A DNA stretch of 64,000 nt from Ehretia macrophylla. Lineage: Eukaryota > Streptophyta > Magnoliopsida > Boraginales > Ehretiaceae. The notes under the pieces were generated by a model. The model was not told the DNA's origin and did no database searches. It saw nothing but the letters and a program-made list of their open reading frames with translations. The translations under genes were made by a program, and so were the position numbers. The stretch's first letter is position 1. Every line of letters begins with the position of its first letter. The stretch covers positions 87,972,825-88,036,824 of the forward strand of contig CM075764.1 in assembly GCA_037974665.1 (NCBI GenBank), read 5' to 3'. Shown here in pieces: positions 24,281 to 38,053 of this stretch.

Positions 24281-25556
24281 TATAACGTGAAAATAGAAAG
24301 TTTAATACATGGAACGTCAATTACACATTCTAAAATCAAAATAAGAAAAAGAATATGAAAGTAAAATTATTTGAGTACATAACTTGAGTGAATCTAAAAT
24401 AGTTTTAGTGGTGGGTTATCTCCTGGCCTGAGGGTAGCCTTCAGGGTGGGGGTAAAAAAAAAATGCATAACCTGAGTAGAATATGATGAGAAAAGAAAGA
24501 AGAAAAAGGTTTAATTTTTAGTTCGGTAAACAAAAGTAATTTACAATTATGCAATTATGTTTAGATCAGAAAGAAGTTATTAACCCTGACCACTAGGGAC
24601 AATATAATAGGGCATCACAGTGTTTGTACGACCATCTATTTGTTATTATCCAATATATTTTTTGCTCATTAAGAAATATAATATAAGTTTCATAACAAAG
24701 TAGTATATCTAATATAAACTATCTTACTTGGTGCATTTTTGGGGCATAGCTCTACAATTAGAGTTTTGGTTCACGCTCAACCTATTAAACCAAACGATGC
24801 AGCGTAGGCTTTGTTTACTCACATTTTGGGTTAAGTAATCTTATTTATTCTCGTAAACTAAATTAAGTGAAAATATTTTATTTGTTAAAAAAAAAAAAAC
24901 AGAAAAAACTATCTTTATGAAAAAAAAACAAAGAATTGTAGTACTACTGTTTTTTTATTTATTTGTTTTTATTTATATTTTTTGACATTAAGTACTACAT
25001 CTGTTCACAAACACAAATCTCTAATCATATAGCCACTCCTTTGACCAAAAAAAAAAATCATATAGCAACTCCCTTGTCGGTTTATGTTACCTCTGGCCTC
25101 GGCATCGGTAACAAGACAATGCACCTATCATCATCAAGGTCAACTATATCGTCCTAATAAACTGTTTGGCGACATTTCTTCACATGGATTGCAAGCACGT
25201 CTACTTCCTAAGACATACATTGCCTTAGAAGTTCACCAACATAATCAATTTTGTACGTTCGGTCACGGCCAGATTTAAGAGAGATAATTAGAGGGGGCTA
25301 AATGATTTTGATATATGATACGGGCAATAAATTCAATCCGAGATCATAGTTGAGCCGAGATCCATTATGGAATTATAGTGGGATAGTTTGAGTAATAAGC
25401 TTGATTAGTCGAAGTTTGTTGAGATCTACACAAATTCTTACATGATGTGTACATTTTATTTGAGTAAAAACCACAAAATTCAAATGTTCTGTTAGAAAAA
25501 GATTCATTTATCCACGAGGAAGAGTTGACTTTATGTGTTCTTTCCTAGGTATGCAA
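24281..25556. other. Unassigned part of unit 1, right side
   Basis: No recognised gene. A 64-codon frame at 25084-25278 is kept exactly in unit 2 (31386-31580), but its product resembles nothing I know. Confidence 0.4.
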
Positions 25557-25738
25557 TGTTGGGTTATTTTAATAATTTAATGTGGAGTTTCAAATTATTA
25601 ACAATTATATTTGGGCTTCTATTCAAATTAATATAATTAAAGTGGTCTATTGTAGTAGATCCTAATAAGATATCTTATTTGGTATGGACTTTGTAATGTG
25701 TGGTACCCAATAGAAACCTAGTTAAGAATTAGTGAGAT
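25557..25738 (+). mobile_element. Truncated copia LTR at duplication junction
   Basis: The first 182 bp of the copia LTR found at 31859, with the same left flank ATGCAA. At 25738 it switches directly into foldback sequence (CCCTATTATTTTT). By my count it differs from the 31859 LTR at 9 of 182 positions. Confidence 0.9.
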
Positions 25739-26083
25739 CCCTATTATTTTTCTAAAAGTTTCAATTTCGTCTTTATTATTTTCTTAAAGTTTTAAATTCG
25801 TTCCTATTATTCAAAGACTAAATTAAAATTTTTTGAGAAACAATATGGATGAATTTTAGTTTTTTTAGAAAATAATAAAGATTAAATTGACAAATTTTGA
25901 ATAATAGGGACAAATCTAAAACTTTAAGAAAATAATAGAGATGAAATTAAATTTTTTAAAAAAATAATAGAGATGAAATTGAAACTTTTGGGGAGACAAT
26001 AAGAATAAAATTGAAAAAATTTAAACAATAAAGACCAAATTAAAACTTTTTTAGAACAATAAAGACTAAATGTGACATTTTCC
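25739..26083. mobile_element. Truncated foldback MITE (start of unit 2)
   Basis: Copy of the right-hand part of the element at 18751-19766, ending with the same GTGACATTTTCC terminus. It shares diagnostic variants with both internal repeats of the unit 1 element. Confidence 0.85.
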
Positions 26084-26444
26084 AAACTAGTGTCTAGTAC
26101 TGATTGGCCACTCACATTAGTCTTTTTTTTTTTCTTCTGCTAAATCCACTCAAAATTAGTCTTGATCACTGTAACATGGTCACATGCAGATGAAAATTAA
26201 ATTAGAGCAAAATACATTCCTCAGATAATCACTCTTCATTTTTACGCAAAAGTTAACAGTTCTCTATCATAGAAACTTTTTTTTTGGTTTTTTTTTAAAA
26301 CTTTCTCTATCACAACTCTTAAAGCTTTTAACACAAGCAAATGAAAGTAATTACCAGCATCCATTTTATTCATTCCTGACAAAAGATAAATCAAACAAGC
26401 AAAAATAGAACGAATAGACGAGATTAAAATAATTGATTATTGTC

Positions 26445-26874
26445 AAATAGGGGTGGGGCTCCAGCCCTGGAAAATTAGCCCAGACAGCTGGTAATAGCCT
26501 CGCCCTCTTTTAACCCCCAGATTTGTTGGGAACAGTAGGGCAAACACGCACACAAGAAATATTATCATGGTAAGGGACTCTCAATAGAGATGATCCTTAG
26601 GGGTTTGCCTGATAAGGATAGACTCTTGAAGTATAAATTCTTAGGGATTCTCCCCCATCTAGGAGACTAGTAATTTTCAAGTATAAATATGGGATAATTC
26701 TATGGAAAAAGGTATGAAACATATCCTTTACTATTCTGCCTACGAGGTACTTCCTACAGATAACTGATTTGAGCGTTGGAGTGGGAACCACGGGAGCCCC
26801 CCTCAGTTCTTTTGTTTTGTAGGTTTAACTCCAGCTCAAGAAGCGATTCAGGGCAGTCAGATTTCACCTTAACA
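26445..26874 (+). mobile_element. Solo LTR of a Tat-like gypsy element (unit 2)
   Basis: Copy of the solo LTR at 20118-20547, with the same flanking ATTGTC repeats (26439-26444, 26875-26880). It was therefore in place before the segment duplicated. Confidence 0.75.
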
Positions 26875-27234
26875 ATTGTCTAATCGCGATTAAGGAACAT
26901 GATTCACTTGCCAAGATCTAATCTAACTTGTGTATTGACTAGTATGTTTTGCTGACACATAATTGTTCATGTTTTTATGATCTGAATTAAGTTCAGAAAG
27001 CAAAGTTGAACAACCTATTCTTTTCCCCTTTTCTCATCTTTCCTGACTTGATCTTCGAGACCCTTCTGTCACACTATTTTTTTTTTTTTTGGTTGAATCC
27101 GTATTGCAAATTTGTTGTGCAACGTGCACCCCAATGTACGTTATAAGCCAGTCAAGAGTTGAGCGGTATTTGTAATCGAAGAGTATTAGTTTAAAATGAT
27201 CAAGACCTTTGACCAAAACGAGTTGCCACTCAAC

Positions 27235-28311
27235 TAGAGTTGGCAAATGGGCCAGCCCGGCACGGCCCGGCATGGCCGACTGAATCGTGAGTTAAGAAAA
27301 ATGTTTAGTGGGCTGATGTGGGCTGTGCTCAATTCTCGCAATATAAGACCCAGCTGGATCCACGAGCCCGCTACCACGAGTGGCGAGCTGGGCTGAGCTG
27401 GACTGATCTTTTTTTAATTTTTTTTTAATTAGTGTTCTGAATTTTGATAGTTAGATTAATAATAAAAAAATATTAACCTTTTTTTACGAAAAAGTTAAAT
27501 TAACAATTAACAAGACATAAGTTGATTGATAATATTAATATAAATGATAAAACATTATTTAATAAACTACAAGTTCACGAGACACGAATACGTTACTAAT
27601 AAACATAAAAAAAGATTATTATATAAATGCTTGAAGAAAGTTGGTGGAGAAGTTCTCCATTTTATTATACTCCTTGTGCAGGTGATGGGCATGTTGGTGG
27701 TGGTGGTGGCGCTGGTTGAGAATTAAAATAGTTTGAAACATTTGAGTGTTGAGATACAAGATATTTTATAAGCGTTCTAGTTCTAAATTGACGACGAAAT
27801 ATATATTTACGTTCACAATAGTTACAAATTCATACCCATATTTTTCAAAGTAAGCAAAATGATTCTAAACATTTGAACGTAATCGTTGTGAAAGATTTTC
27901 TTCCTTTATAACCATAGATATTGTCTATTTTTTTATAGTAAAATAAAAAGACAATAAGTACTAAAATAATTATATAATTTTTTAGTAAAATGAAGTTAAA
28001 TACAAAAATTATTTATAACAAAAATTACATGTATAAATTATAATCACAAGATGGGCTTTATTTGGGCTCGAATTGGGTCTGAGCTGTGTTCGAACTGGGC
28101 CTTTGCTAGGTTTAAACTGGGATGGGCTGAGTTGGGTTGGGCTTGGGTACCAATGGACTGGGTCCAAAAATATATGACTCAACTCGGCCGACCTATATGG
28201 GGTGAGTTAAGCCGAGTCGAACTCACTTTCATTCGAGTTGAAATTGAGCCCGAATTTTTGTTTGCTTAGCTAAACTAAGTATGTGTCGGCTCGGCTCAAA
28301 TGCCACCTCTA
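27235..28311. mobile_element. Non-autonomous hAT-like element (unit 2)
   Basis: Copy of the element at 20906-21997, with the same TAGAG termini and GGGCTGGGC-rich subterminal regions, several per cent diverged. Confidence 0.7.
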
Positions 28312-30425
28312 AATTTAATTACTTTACCTAACCCTCAGAGGCTATGTCACTGTAACTTGTTTAGACAGAAAAAAGTGAAAATCCAGTCCTTGTGTACTCT
28401 GCTAGCTAACTGATTGAAAATGATAGTGACAAACCAATCTCATGAAAAACTAATTATTTTCTCATCCTCACCAACCGGGTACATCAAAACAGAAGATAAG
28501 GCAAAGGAAAGCCAGAGAGGCAATGTATTAAGTTGGTGACAGTACATGCTTAATGAGACAGGGAATACTTTGAGTTTTGAGTCTTTGTCAATGCCAATAA
28601 TAGGGGAATTATGTCTATTATTTTGCTTCTCACTTCAAATGTTTTTTTTTTTGATGTTGGATCTGGATAAAGTAAAATACAAGCTAGCCAGTTATAATTG
28701 GTTAACTTCATGGAAACATCATAACATCACGTTATAACATTATAACATTACGAAAAAGATCAATGATAGTAGTGATACATTTATGATAAAGTAATTTACA
28801 TTATTGAAATTTAAATAACTGAAGAACAAGTCCGACCTTTTGCTAAACAAGGGTCGGTCGTCTCTTTCTTATCATCAGGCTACAAACTTCCTTTACCTAG
28901 GGTTTTTTATTCATAAAGTAGTTTTGTTGAGACGTTACTCTTACTACATGACGCTTACCTAACCAAGACTTAGATTTGACATACCCATATTTGCCAAATA
29001 ATTTTTGGTAACTCTGATCTTTTAGGGTTATAATTTATTTTGTGTATGAAGATTAAATAACTGTATTACCATAACGTTAGAGAACCCAAATCCCACCCTT
29101 ATACACCGTTTCTTGCTTGGGCAAAAATGAATTAATCAACATGCTTACTCTTCTTCTTGGTCAAAACTACAGCTGCCTCACCACTAATTGTTGAAAAGAG
29201 TTGCCAAAGAGCAAGACACCATCACCTTACATTCTTCAGTCGTACTTGCCAATTTTTCTTTTTCTTCCATTGCTGCTCAAGCACTAACGAGTTCACCTTA
29301 TTTTCTTCTTGCTTTAGAAAAATTTTCTCTTATTTTACATATTTTTTCTCTAATTATGAAACACATTTCCTTCATTCAAAGTATTTACACAATGGATCAA
29401 AACTCTCAAGATTTTCTGAAAAATAGGATTCTTATTTGATGCTGGTTTTTGGCATTCTCATATTAGATCACTGCTTTTGCAACTTTTAAAGGAATTTTTC
29501 TGTTTTCTATTACATAGCAATTGATGAAAGAAATATACATCTCTTCCTATGTATTTTGGCGCTGGTTGAGCTTAGGCAAAGCATTTGAAAAAAGGAACTA
29601 AAAGAAATTTCTTTTACATGATTTAAAATGATCTAAAATACTTCGACTATGTCAAGTATTATACAGATGCCTACAAAGATTACTTTGACAAAATTCATGA
29701 ACTTTATGTTCAATGGAAGCAACCTAAAATGTTGATAGGGTAAGATCAATATGATTTGTGTAGAGGTGAATTGAAAAATTTTGTACAGTGGGTACTGAAA
29801 ACACATAATTTAATACTCATATATAAATCATTTTCTTTAAGTAGGAGTTAAATTAATTTTTAAAACTATATAAAAATACCTTAAAAATGCACATATTTTC
29901 AAAAAAATTTAGAAGCCCCCATTCACCTCTTAATACTAGTGTCGTTTGGATTTCTGCCCGGGTGTAATCCGTTTCTCATAAAAAAAACTTGGAAGTATTT
30001 CTTTTTATACCATTCCAATCTAAAGTATGGCTCTTTATGTTCTCAAAGACATATTGATGGAAGAAGCTCCGCTTGTAAATTTTGAATCATTAAGTACAAT
30101 TAAAAGGATGCTTGAGTTAGTATAAGAATAAAGTACTCTACAACATGTTTGAGAATCTTACAATGCTACATCAAAATATGGTTTAATATCCAGCTTGATC
30201 TTCTCATATGGCATGGCATGTTAGTTATTAAATGTTCAAATTGGTGTATTTTTTATTCATTTTTAAATTTGGTTTTAGTGTTATTGTTTTGGTACTAATT
30301 TCCAATTCGGATGCCATTTTCTAATTAGTCCTATCATAAAAGTCTAGTTTTAATTTTCTATTCTCAATTTTTTTTTCTACCTATATATCATTTTTACTAA
30401 ACTTGGATCATAATGGGGTATGAAA
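28312..30425. other. Unassigned part of unit 2
   Basis: Counterpart of 22006-24120. The conserved short frames are at 29157-29426 and 29188-29439. No recognised gene. Confidence 0.4.
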
Positions 30426-30585
30426 TTACATTTTGTTGTCCAGTAGTATGTAATTCGTTACCTATCATGCGAGTTACATTTTGTTGCAATGTATGCAACA
30501 AGTTACGAGCTCGAACCTCGCTAGTTACGTTGTACGATCTTAGACCTTTCCTGTATAAAAAAAAAAAAAACTACATTTCGTCCAA
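30426..30585 (+). mobile_element. Probable SINE (unit 2)
   Basis: Copy of the SINE-like sequence at 24121-24280, almost identical, with the A-tail followed by CTACATTTCGTCC. Confidence 0.5.
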
Positions 30586-31858
30586 TATAACGTGAAAATA
30601 GAAAGTTTAATACATGGAATGTCAATTACACATTCTAAAATCAAAATAAGAAAAAGAATATGAAAGTAAAATTATTTGAGTACATAACTTGAGTGAATCT
30701 AGAATAGTTTTAGTGGTGGGTTATCTCCTGGCCTGAGGGTAGCCTTCAGGGTGGGGGTAAAAAAAAATGCATAACCTGAGTAGAATATGATGAGAAAAGA
30801 AAGAAGAAAAAGGTTTATTTTTTAGTTCGGTAAACAAAAGTAATTTACAATTATGCAATTATGTTTAGATCAGAAAGAAGTTATTAACCCTGACCACTAG
30901 GGACAATATAATAGGGCATCACAGTGTTTGTACGACCATCTATTTGTTATTATCCAATATCTTTTTTGTTCATTAAGAAATATAATATAAGTTTCATAAC
31001 AAAGTAATATATATTATATAATATATCTTACTTGGTGCATTTTTGGGGCATAGCTCTACAATTAGAGTTTTGGTTCACGCTTAACCTATTAAATCAAACG
31101 ATGCAGCGTAGGCTTTGTTTACTCACATTTTGGGTTAAGTAATCTTATTTATTCTCGTAAACTAAATTAAGTGAAAATATTTTATTTGTTAAAAAAAAAA
31201 ACAGAAAAAACTATCTTTATGAAAAAAAAACAAAGAATTGTAGTACTACTGTTTTATTTATTTATTTATTTTTATTTATATTTTTTGACATTAAGTACTA
31301 CATCTGTTCACAAACACAAATCTCTAATCATATAGCCACTCCTTTGACCAAAAAAAAAATCATATAGCAACTCCCTTGTCGGTTTATGTTACCTCTGGCC
31401 TCGGCATCGGTAACAAGACAATGCACCTATCATCATCAAGGTCAACTATATCGTCCTAATAAACTGTTTGGCGACATTTCTTCACATGGATTGCAAGCAC
31501 GTCTACTTCCTAAGACATACATTGCCTTAGAAGTTCACCAACATAATCAATTTTGTACGTTCGGTCACGGCCAGATTTAAGAGAGATAATTAGAGGGGGC
31601 TAAATGATTTTGATATATGATACGGGCAATAAATTCGATCTGAGATCATAGTTGAGCCGAGATCCATTATGGAATTATAGTGGGATAGTTTGAGTAATAA
31701 GTTCGATTAGTCGAAGTTTGCCGAGATCTACACAAATTCCTACATGATGTGTACATTTTATCTGAGTAAAAGCCACAAAATTCGAATGTTCTGTTGGAAA
31801 AAGATTCATTTATCCACGAGGAAGAGTTATCTTTATGTGTTCTTTCCTAGGTATGCAA
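30586..31858. other. Unassigned part of unit 2, right side
   Basis: Counterpart of 24281-25556. No recognised gene. Confidence 0.4.
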
Positions 31859-32316
31859 TGTTGGGTTATTTTAATAATCTAATGTGGGGTTTCAAATTAT
31901 TAACAATTATATTTGGGCTTCTATTCTAATTAGCATAATTAAAGTGGTCTATTGTAGTAGATCCTAATAAGACATCTTATTTGGTATGGACTCTGTAATG
32001 TGTGGTATCCAATAGAAACCTAGTTAAGGATTAGTGAGATTCTAATTAGGTTGTCTATATAAAGAATGCTTGGTCCTTAATGCTAATCATCATATTTTCT
32101 CTGTTTCTCAATTTCCCATCTTTGAGTGACATTCAGTAAGAGAGAGATTGATTAATCTGTGGAAGATCTTGCCCTAATTCTCTACAAGGTGATTTCGTCT
32201 TCTCATAATTAATATCATGGATTCAGGTACATCATTCTTATTATTTTTGTCATCAATCTTGATACTCTAAACGAAGTATGGAATTGAATGAATCTATTAC
32301 TACATATGTTCTAATA
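31859..32316 (+). repeat. Copia 5' LTR
   Basis: Starts TGTTGGGTTA and ends GTTCTAATA, where the 3' LTR has TAACA, so the canonical CA end is mutated. A TATATAAAG box lies at 32056-32064. Confidence 0.9.
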
Positions 32317-32318
32317 AG

Positions 32319-32330
32319 TGATATCAGAGC
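32319..32330 (+). other. Copia primer-binding site
   Basis: TGATATCAGAGC, one base from TGGTATCAGAGC, the complement of the 3' end of initiator tRNA-Met used by plant copia elements. Confidence 0.8.
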
Positions 32331-33960
32331 CACCTTCGTGTTAGATTATTAGGATTGATTCTGTGATTTTGATTAATGAATTTCTTGTGTTTATATGATT
32401 AATACACATGATTTGTTTTCGTTAAATTCATATGATTTTAGGATTTGATTTGAAATTATGTGTATGGTTTATTTTCATAAATCTTGATCACATGCTTGAT
32501 TAAATTTGCAGAATGGTTTCGATTCTTAAATCTATGATATTTAAGATTTTATGTATAATATGTATAATATGCATGTTAATTCGGGATTTTCATGTTCTTG
32601 ATTTTCATGATTGTTAGGGTTAAAACGTTCTTAATTCATGATACAATTGAAGTTTTAATTTTCTCTATTTTAGTTTGATCCTTGTAGAATTGGATGAGAA
32701 AATTCAAGGAATATCAATTTTGATATATGAATATGTGTATTGTGGATTAAGAAGTCATGAAATTCTGTTTAAACATGAATATATGTGTGTCATACATGAT
32801 TAGGATGTCAAAATTTCTGGAAAAACGAGGATCGAGTTGGATGAGTAAGTCGGTCGAGTAACTCGTCTGACTTTTCTCATCTAACAATTCCAGTGGGCTA
32901 ATTAAGCAAGTCGATCAAGTGACTCGACCGGCTTGGCTCAACCGACTTATATAATGGCCATACGGTGAATGCTGGACGAGTAAGTCGGTCGAGTGACTTG
33001 ACTGACTTTGACTCGCCCGACTTGAACAATGTGCATCTACGAGGGAAATTGATTTCATTCTCTGCATCTATGTCTTTTATCTAAAAATAAATTGATTGAA
33101 GTTTAACGTTGCCAAAATAACACCTTTTGCGTAGATTAGTTTATTTTGAGATAATAAGAATGTGTGTTTGTTGTTTATGCGATCAATGATCGGCCAAAGG
33201 AAGGTCATTGATTGGCCAATAAGTAAACACACCTGCGAAAACAAACGTGTGATAATTATAAAATTTTCATGTGGACAACATGCCGGCCCAAAGGAAGGTT
33301 GTTGTTTGACCGGATTTATTATCAACATTTGATTTATGCGTGGAGAGTACCATTTTCAAGTTAATAATCGTCCCAAAGGAAGGTCATTAATGTTGTGTTA
33401 GGTATTTTTGTGAAATGGGCTCACCAATACGGTAGTATGAAAATTTATGTCTTGCATCTACATATTTGTTTTGTTTTTTTTTTAACTTGTATTTATGTCT
33501 TGATATAAATTTTACTAGTGAGCTTATGTTATTTATTTGTTCTTTATTTTGTTAGTTGCTATTACTGTTGCTAATGTTACTGTCAACGTAAACTCAATCC
33601 TTGTGCTTAACGGCATTTTAAGAGCTAGAAAAAGAACGTTCTTTTGGTTCTCGACTGCATAGATTTAGACTATGCATTAAGGAAAGAATAACCCGCTCCT
33701 CTTACGGACTCAAGTTCCACTGAGGATAAAAGAAACTTTGAGAAGTGGGATCGTTCTAATCGCCTTAGTCTAATGATGCTAAAGCGCAACGTTCTAGAAG
33801 TATTCAGGGGAGAGGGGGTATATCCGATAAGGTAACTGCTAAGGGTTTCCTTCAAGAAATTGTGAAAACGTTCGCAAAGAACGAAAAGCCTGAGACAAGC
33901 AAGCTTTTAGGTGACGTTGTCTAGATAAGGTATAAAGGAAAAGGAAACATAAGGGAGTTC
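32331..33960 (+). other. Copia leader with repeated motifs
   Basis: Mostly untranslated leader. From 32823 to 33030 it has several copies of a GTCGGTCGAGTGACTCG-like motif in both orientations. At about 33192, 33285 and 33371 it has three copies of GCCCAAAGGAAGGTCATT-like sequence about 90 bp apart. The start of gag is too decayed to place. Confidence 0.65.
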
Positions 33961-36900
33961 ATTAAGGAGGTGTCTAACATTTTTTCAAAACTTAAGGCAC
34001 TCAAATTAGAGTTGTCTGATGACTTGCCTGTGCATTTGATACTCATATCCCTTCCTGCACACTATGGTCAGTTTATAGTGAGTTATAACAGTCAAAAGGA
34101 TAAATGGACTCTTAATGAGCTCATTTATCATTGTGTGCAAGAAGAGGATAGATAGAAGCAAGATACGACTGTAGAAAGTGCTCATATTGCAACTACCTCA
34201 AAGAACAATAAGCGAAAAAGGAATAAGGATAAAGAAGTAGCAGTGGGAACATCACAACCCAACAAGCAACAAAAGAATTAGGATTAGCAATTTACTTGCT
34301 ACTTTTGCAAGAAACCTGGACATGTGAAGAAAGACTGTTCCAAGTACGCCGCATGGTGTGTAAAGAAAGGTACACTTCTCACTTTAATTTGTTCTGAATT
34401 TAATTTAACTTATGTACCTAGTAATACTTGGTGGGTAGATTCTGGTGCTACTACTCATACAAGTATGTCTATGCAGGGTCGTATGCAAGGTTACCTGTGG
34501 AGCCGATCACCAAGTGATGTTGAAAGATTCATCTATGTGAGCGATGACAAAGCAGTTTTGGTTGAAGCTATTGGGACCTTTAGATTATCTTTTGAAATTG
34601 GTCATTTTATTGAATTGGGAGAGACTTATGTAGTACTATCATAAAGGTGGAATTTGGTTTCTGTTTCTGTTTTGGGCAAATTTGGTTATTCTTGTTCATT
34701 TTGGAAACAATAAAGTTAGTTTTTTTCTTAATTATTCTCTTGTTGCAACTGGTTCATTGATTGATAATATATACATGTTGAACACCATTGCTTCATTTAA
34801 TGAAACGTTGTAAATAACTTCAAGAGGTACAAAACTCAAATTAACAAATGAGAATTCCGCCATTTTATGGCACAAAAGTTTAGGTCACGTCTCCGAAAGA
34901 AGAATTCAGATACTTGTGTTAGACGGAATCCTTGAACCCCTTGATTACACAAACCATAATGTGTGTGTTAAGTGTATTAAAAGGAAACAAACAAACATTA
35001 GGAAGTTAAGTACCAAAAGGAGTTGTAGTGCCTTACAATTGATACATACTGATATATACGGTCCATTCCCTACAACTTCATGGAATGGCCAACAGTATTT
35101 TATCACTTTTATAGACGACTATTCTCGTTATGGGTACTTATACTTACTTCATGAGAAGTCAGAATCCTAGGACGTTTTTAAGGCCTTCAAAGCTGAAGTT
35201 GGAAATCAACTAGGCAAAAAGATTAAAACTGTCAAATCTGAGAGTGGTGGTGAGTACTATGGAAGATATGATGGATCAGGTGAACAACATCTAGGGCCTT
35301 TTGCCAAATTCTTAGAGAAATGCAGAATCGTCCCACAATACACAATGCTAGGGCAACCTAGCATGCATGAATGGTGTTGATGAGAGATGAAACAAAATGC
35401 TTAAGAACATGGTAAGAAATATGATTAGTCATTCTTCCTTACCAGAATAATTCTGGGAAGAGGCACTTAAGACTGCGGCATACATACTGAACATAGTACC
35501 CAATAAAGAGGTAATTAAAACCCTTTATGAACTATGATTAGGCAAAAGGCCTAGCATAAAACATTTACACATTTGGGGTTGTCCAACAAAGGCAAGACCT
35601 TATAGGCCACATGAAAAAAAAAACTGGACTCAAGAACAATTAACTGCTATTTTGTTGGATACGCTGAATGGTCGATGAATTTTAAGTTTTATGATCCTTC
35701 AACTAAGTCCTTTTTCGAGATGTTGAGTTTGAGGGGAGATAAGGTTAGAAATGTTGTCTTTGAGGAGGAATCTATTTCTCTTCCAAACATTGTTCTTGAC
35801 AATGATCAGCCTACTAACATTGTCCAAGACAACAATAAGGCTTTTCCTGTGGACCTCCCCACTCAAAATCAAGATGTTTCTCCAGAAGAGCAAACTCAAC
35901 AACCCCAAGAAGAAGTGCCACTTAGGCGATCTACTAAAGAAAGAAGAAGTACACAATTTCAGTGATTACATTATGTTTCTTCAAGAGCATGGTTTTGACA
36001 AAGGGACAATAGAAGATGACCCAATCAACTTCTAACAAGTTAAGCAAAGTGCCAACTGTCAAAGGTAGATCGATGCCATGAATGATGAGATGAAATCCAT
36101 GAAAGACAATGACGTTTGGGAATTCGTCAAGTTACTTAAAGGTGCGAAGCCCATTGGTTGCAAGTGGATATTTAAAACCAAAAGGGATTCCCAGGGCAAC
36201 ATTGAGAGATGTAAGATACGTCTAGTCACAAAGGATTTCACTCAAAAGGAATGCATTGACTATAAAGAGACTTTCTCTCCAGTTTCTATGAAAGACTCTT
36301 TTAGGACAATAATGACACTTGTGGCTCATTTTGATTTAGAGCTACATCCAATGGACGTTAAGACGAATTTTCTCAATGGTGACATCGAGAAAACCATATG
36401 CATGGTGCAACCAGAAAACTTTGTCTTAGATGATCCAAAGTCTATGGTTTACAAACTCAAAAAGTCCATCTAAGGTCTCAAGCAAGCTTCCCTTTAATTG
36501 TATCACAAGTTTCATCAAGCCATTGTCTCCTATGCTTTTGAGGTTAATACAGTTGATGACTGTGTATATCACAAGTTCAGTGGAAGTAAATTTATCTTCC
36601 TAGTGCCTTATATCGATGACATACTATTGGCTAACAACGATATAGGTTTACTGCTCAGAACCAAGAGATTTCTGACTAAGCATTTTGAAATAAAAGATCT
36701 TGGTGACGTCTCTTTTTGTGTTAGGAATTAAGATACACCGAGATCGCTCTTGGGGTGTCCTTGGGTTATCACAAAAGAGCTATATCGAGAAGGTACTTGT
36801 TAGATTTGGCATGATAGATTGTGCGCAAGGAGATACTCCCGTTGCTAAATGAGACAAGTTTAGTCTCAGTCAGTGCCCCAAGAATGAAATTGAAAGAAAA

Positions 36901-37602
36901 TAGTTGCAAAAGGTTCCCTATGCTTTGGCTGTAGGGAATCTTATGTATGCTTATGTATGTACGCATTTGGATTTAGTGTACATAGTGGGTATGTTAGGCA
37001 GATACTTAAATAACCTTGGCATGGATCATTGAAAAGCAGCCAAACAAGTTATGAGGTACTTAAAAAGAACAAAAGATTACATGTTCACCTATTGGAAGTC
37101 AGATAATTTGGAGATCATTAGGTATTCTGACTCTGATCTTGTGGGTTGCCAAGATACTAAATGATCCACTTCTGGCTATGTCTACATGCTAACTGGAGGC
37201 GCTATTTCCTGGAGAAGTGCCAAGCAATCACTCATAGCTCATTCCACTATGGCAGCGGAGTTCATAGCTTGTTCTGAGGCAACCAATCATGCGATATGGC
37301 TGTGAAATTTTGTCACTAGGATGCGTATTGTTGATGGTGTTGAAAGACTACTTAAGATATATTGTGGCAATATATCAGCAATTCTATATTCGAATAACAA
37401 CAGGAGCTCGTTGAAGTTCAAGCACATAGACATTAAGTTTCTAGTTGTTAAGGAACGAGTTCAGAGTAAGCTAGTGCCAATCGAACATATAGGAGTAGAT
37501 TTCATGGTTGTAGATCCGCTTACTAAAGGTTTATCACCCAAGGTCTTTCATGAGCATACTGCTCATATGGTTGTTGTCTTATTTGATGATATGCACTTTT
37601 AG
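33961..37602 (+). pseudogene. Copia gag-pol polyprotein, broken
   Basis: Domains in order. Gag (UBN2-like) at 33970-34155, reading SDDLPVHLILISLPAHYGQF. Zinc knuckle CYFCKKPGHVKKDC at about 34296-34337. Protease with WWVDSGATTH at about 34432. GAG-pre-integrase and integrase at 34865-35380, with HTDIYGPF and FIDDYSRYGYLY. A basic linker to 35965. Reverse transcriptase at 36078-36731, with MDVKTNFLNGDIE and the catalytic YIDDILL near 36610. RNase H at 37120-37600, with [14 protein letters not shown] and the terminal DPLTKGL. Stop codons and frameshifts break it in at least ten places; several stops sit where CGA or CAA codons are expected, as with decay of methylated cytosines. The intact element would make one polyprotein that assembles particles and copies the RNA into DNA. 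Confidence 0.9.
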
Positions 37603-38053
37603 TAGGAGTCTGTGTTTGCCTTCAGTTCTTTTCTTTGATACTATTAAAATACTTATGCATGTTCAGTTTTCTGCAGAATAAAGTTGATGGTTTTATTTTT
37701 AGTTATTACTCTGAATGTAATATTTTTCAATTGTGGTTTAACATAAAGTTTGAAAAACTAAGATTTGATCTCAGTACGGAATAAAGTTAGGACCAATTAA
37801 AAGTAGACATGTTTGAGATCACATTGCATGTAATTTCGAGTCACAAATCCATACTTGATCTATGTCGTTGAATATATTTGGTATGGTGATCATTGATGGA
37901 TCGAGTTATAATGAAATGTAATAAAGGTCGCTTTGGTCTCATGTTAGTATAGAAGATGAACCAGATTAATTCGGGAGATGTTTTAAGAGTAGATAACAAT
38001 TTTGTGCGTGCCTATGGTTATCAAATATAATTGTCTTCAGAATTAATTTGTAG

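Larger units (their letters stand above)
19416..25738. repeat. Tandem segmental duplication, unit 1 (6.3 kb)
   Basis: Colinear with 25739-32040 at an offset of 6,302-6,327 bp. It starts inside the foldback element and ends inside a copia LTR. Contents in order: foldback right half, gypsy solo LTR, hAT-like element, unassigned DNA, SINE, unassigned DNA, 182-bp LTR fragment. Divergence from unit 2 is about 4-6% in the left and extreme right parts but near zero to 2% between about 22770 and 25300. Confidence 0.9.
25739..32040. repeat. Tandem segmental duplication, unit 2 (6.3 kb)
   Basis: Second copy of 19416-25738, same order and orientation. Unlike unit 1 it runs into a complete copia element; homology with unit 1 ends at 32040, inside the 5' LTR. 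Confidence 0.9.
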
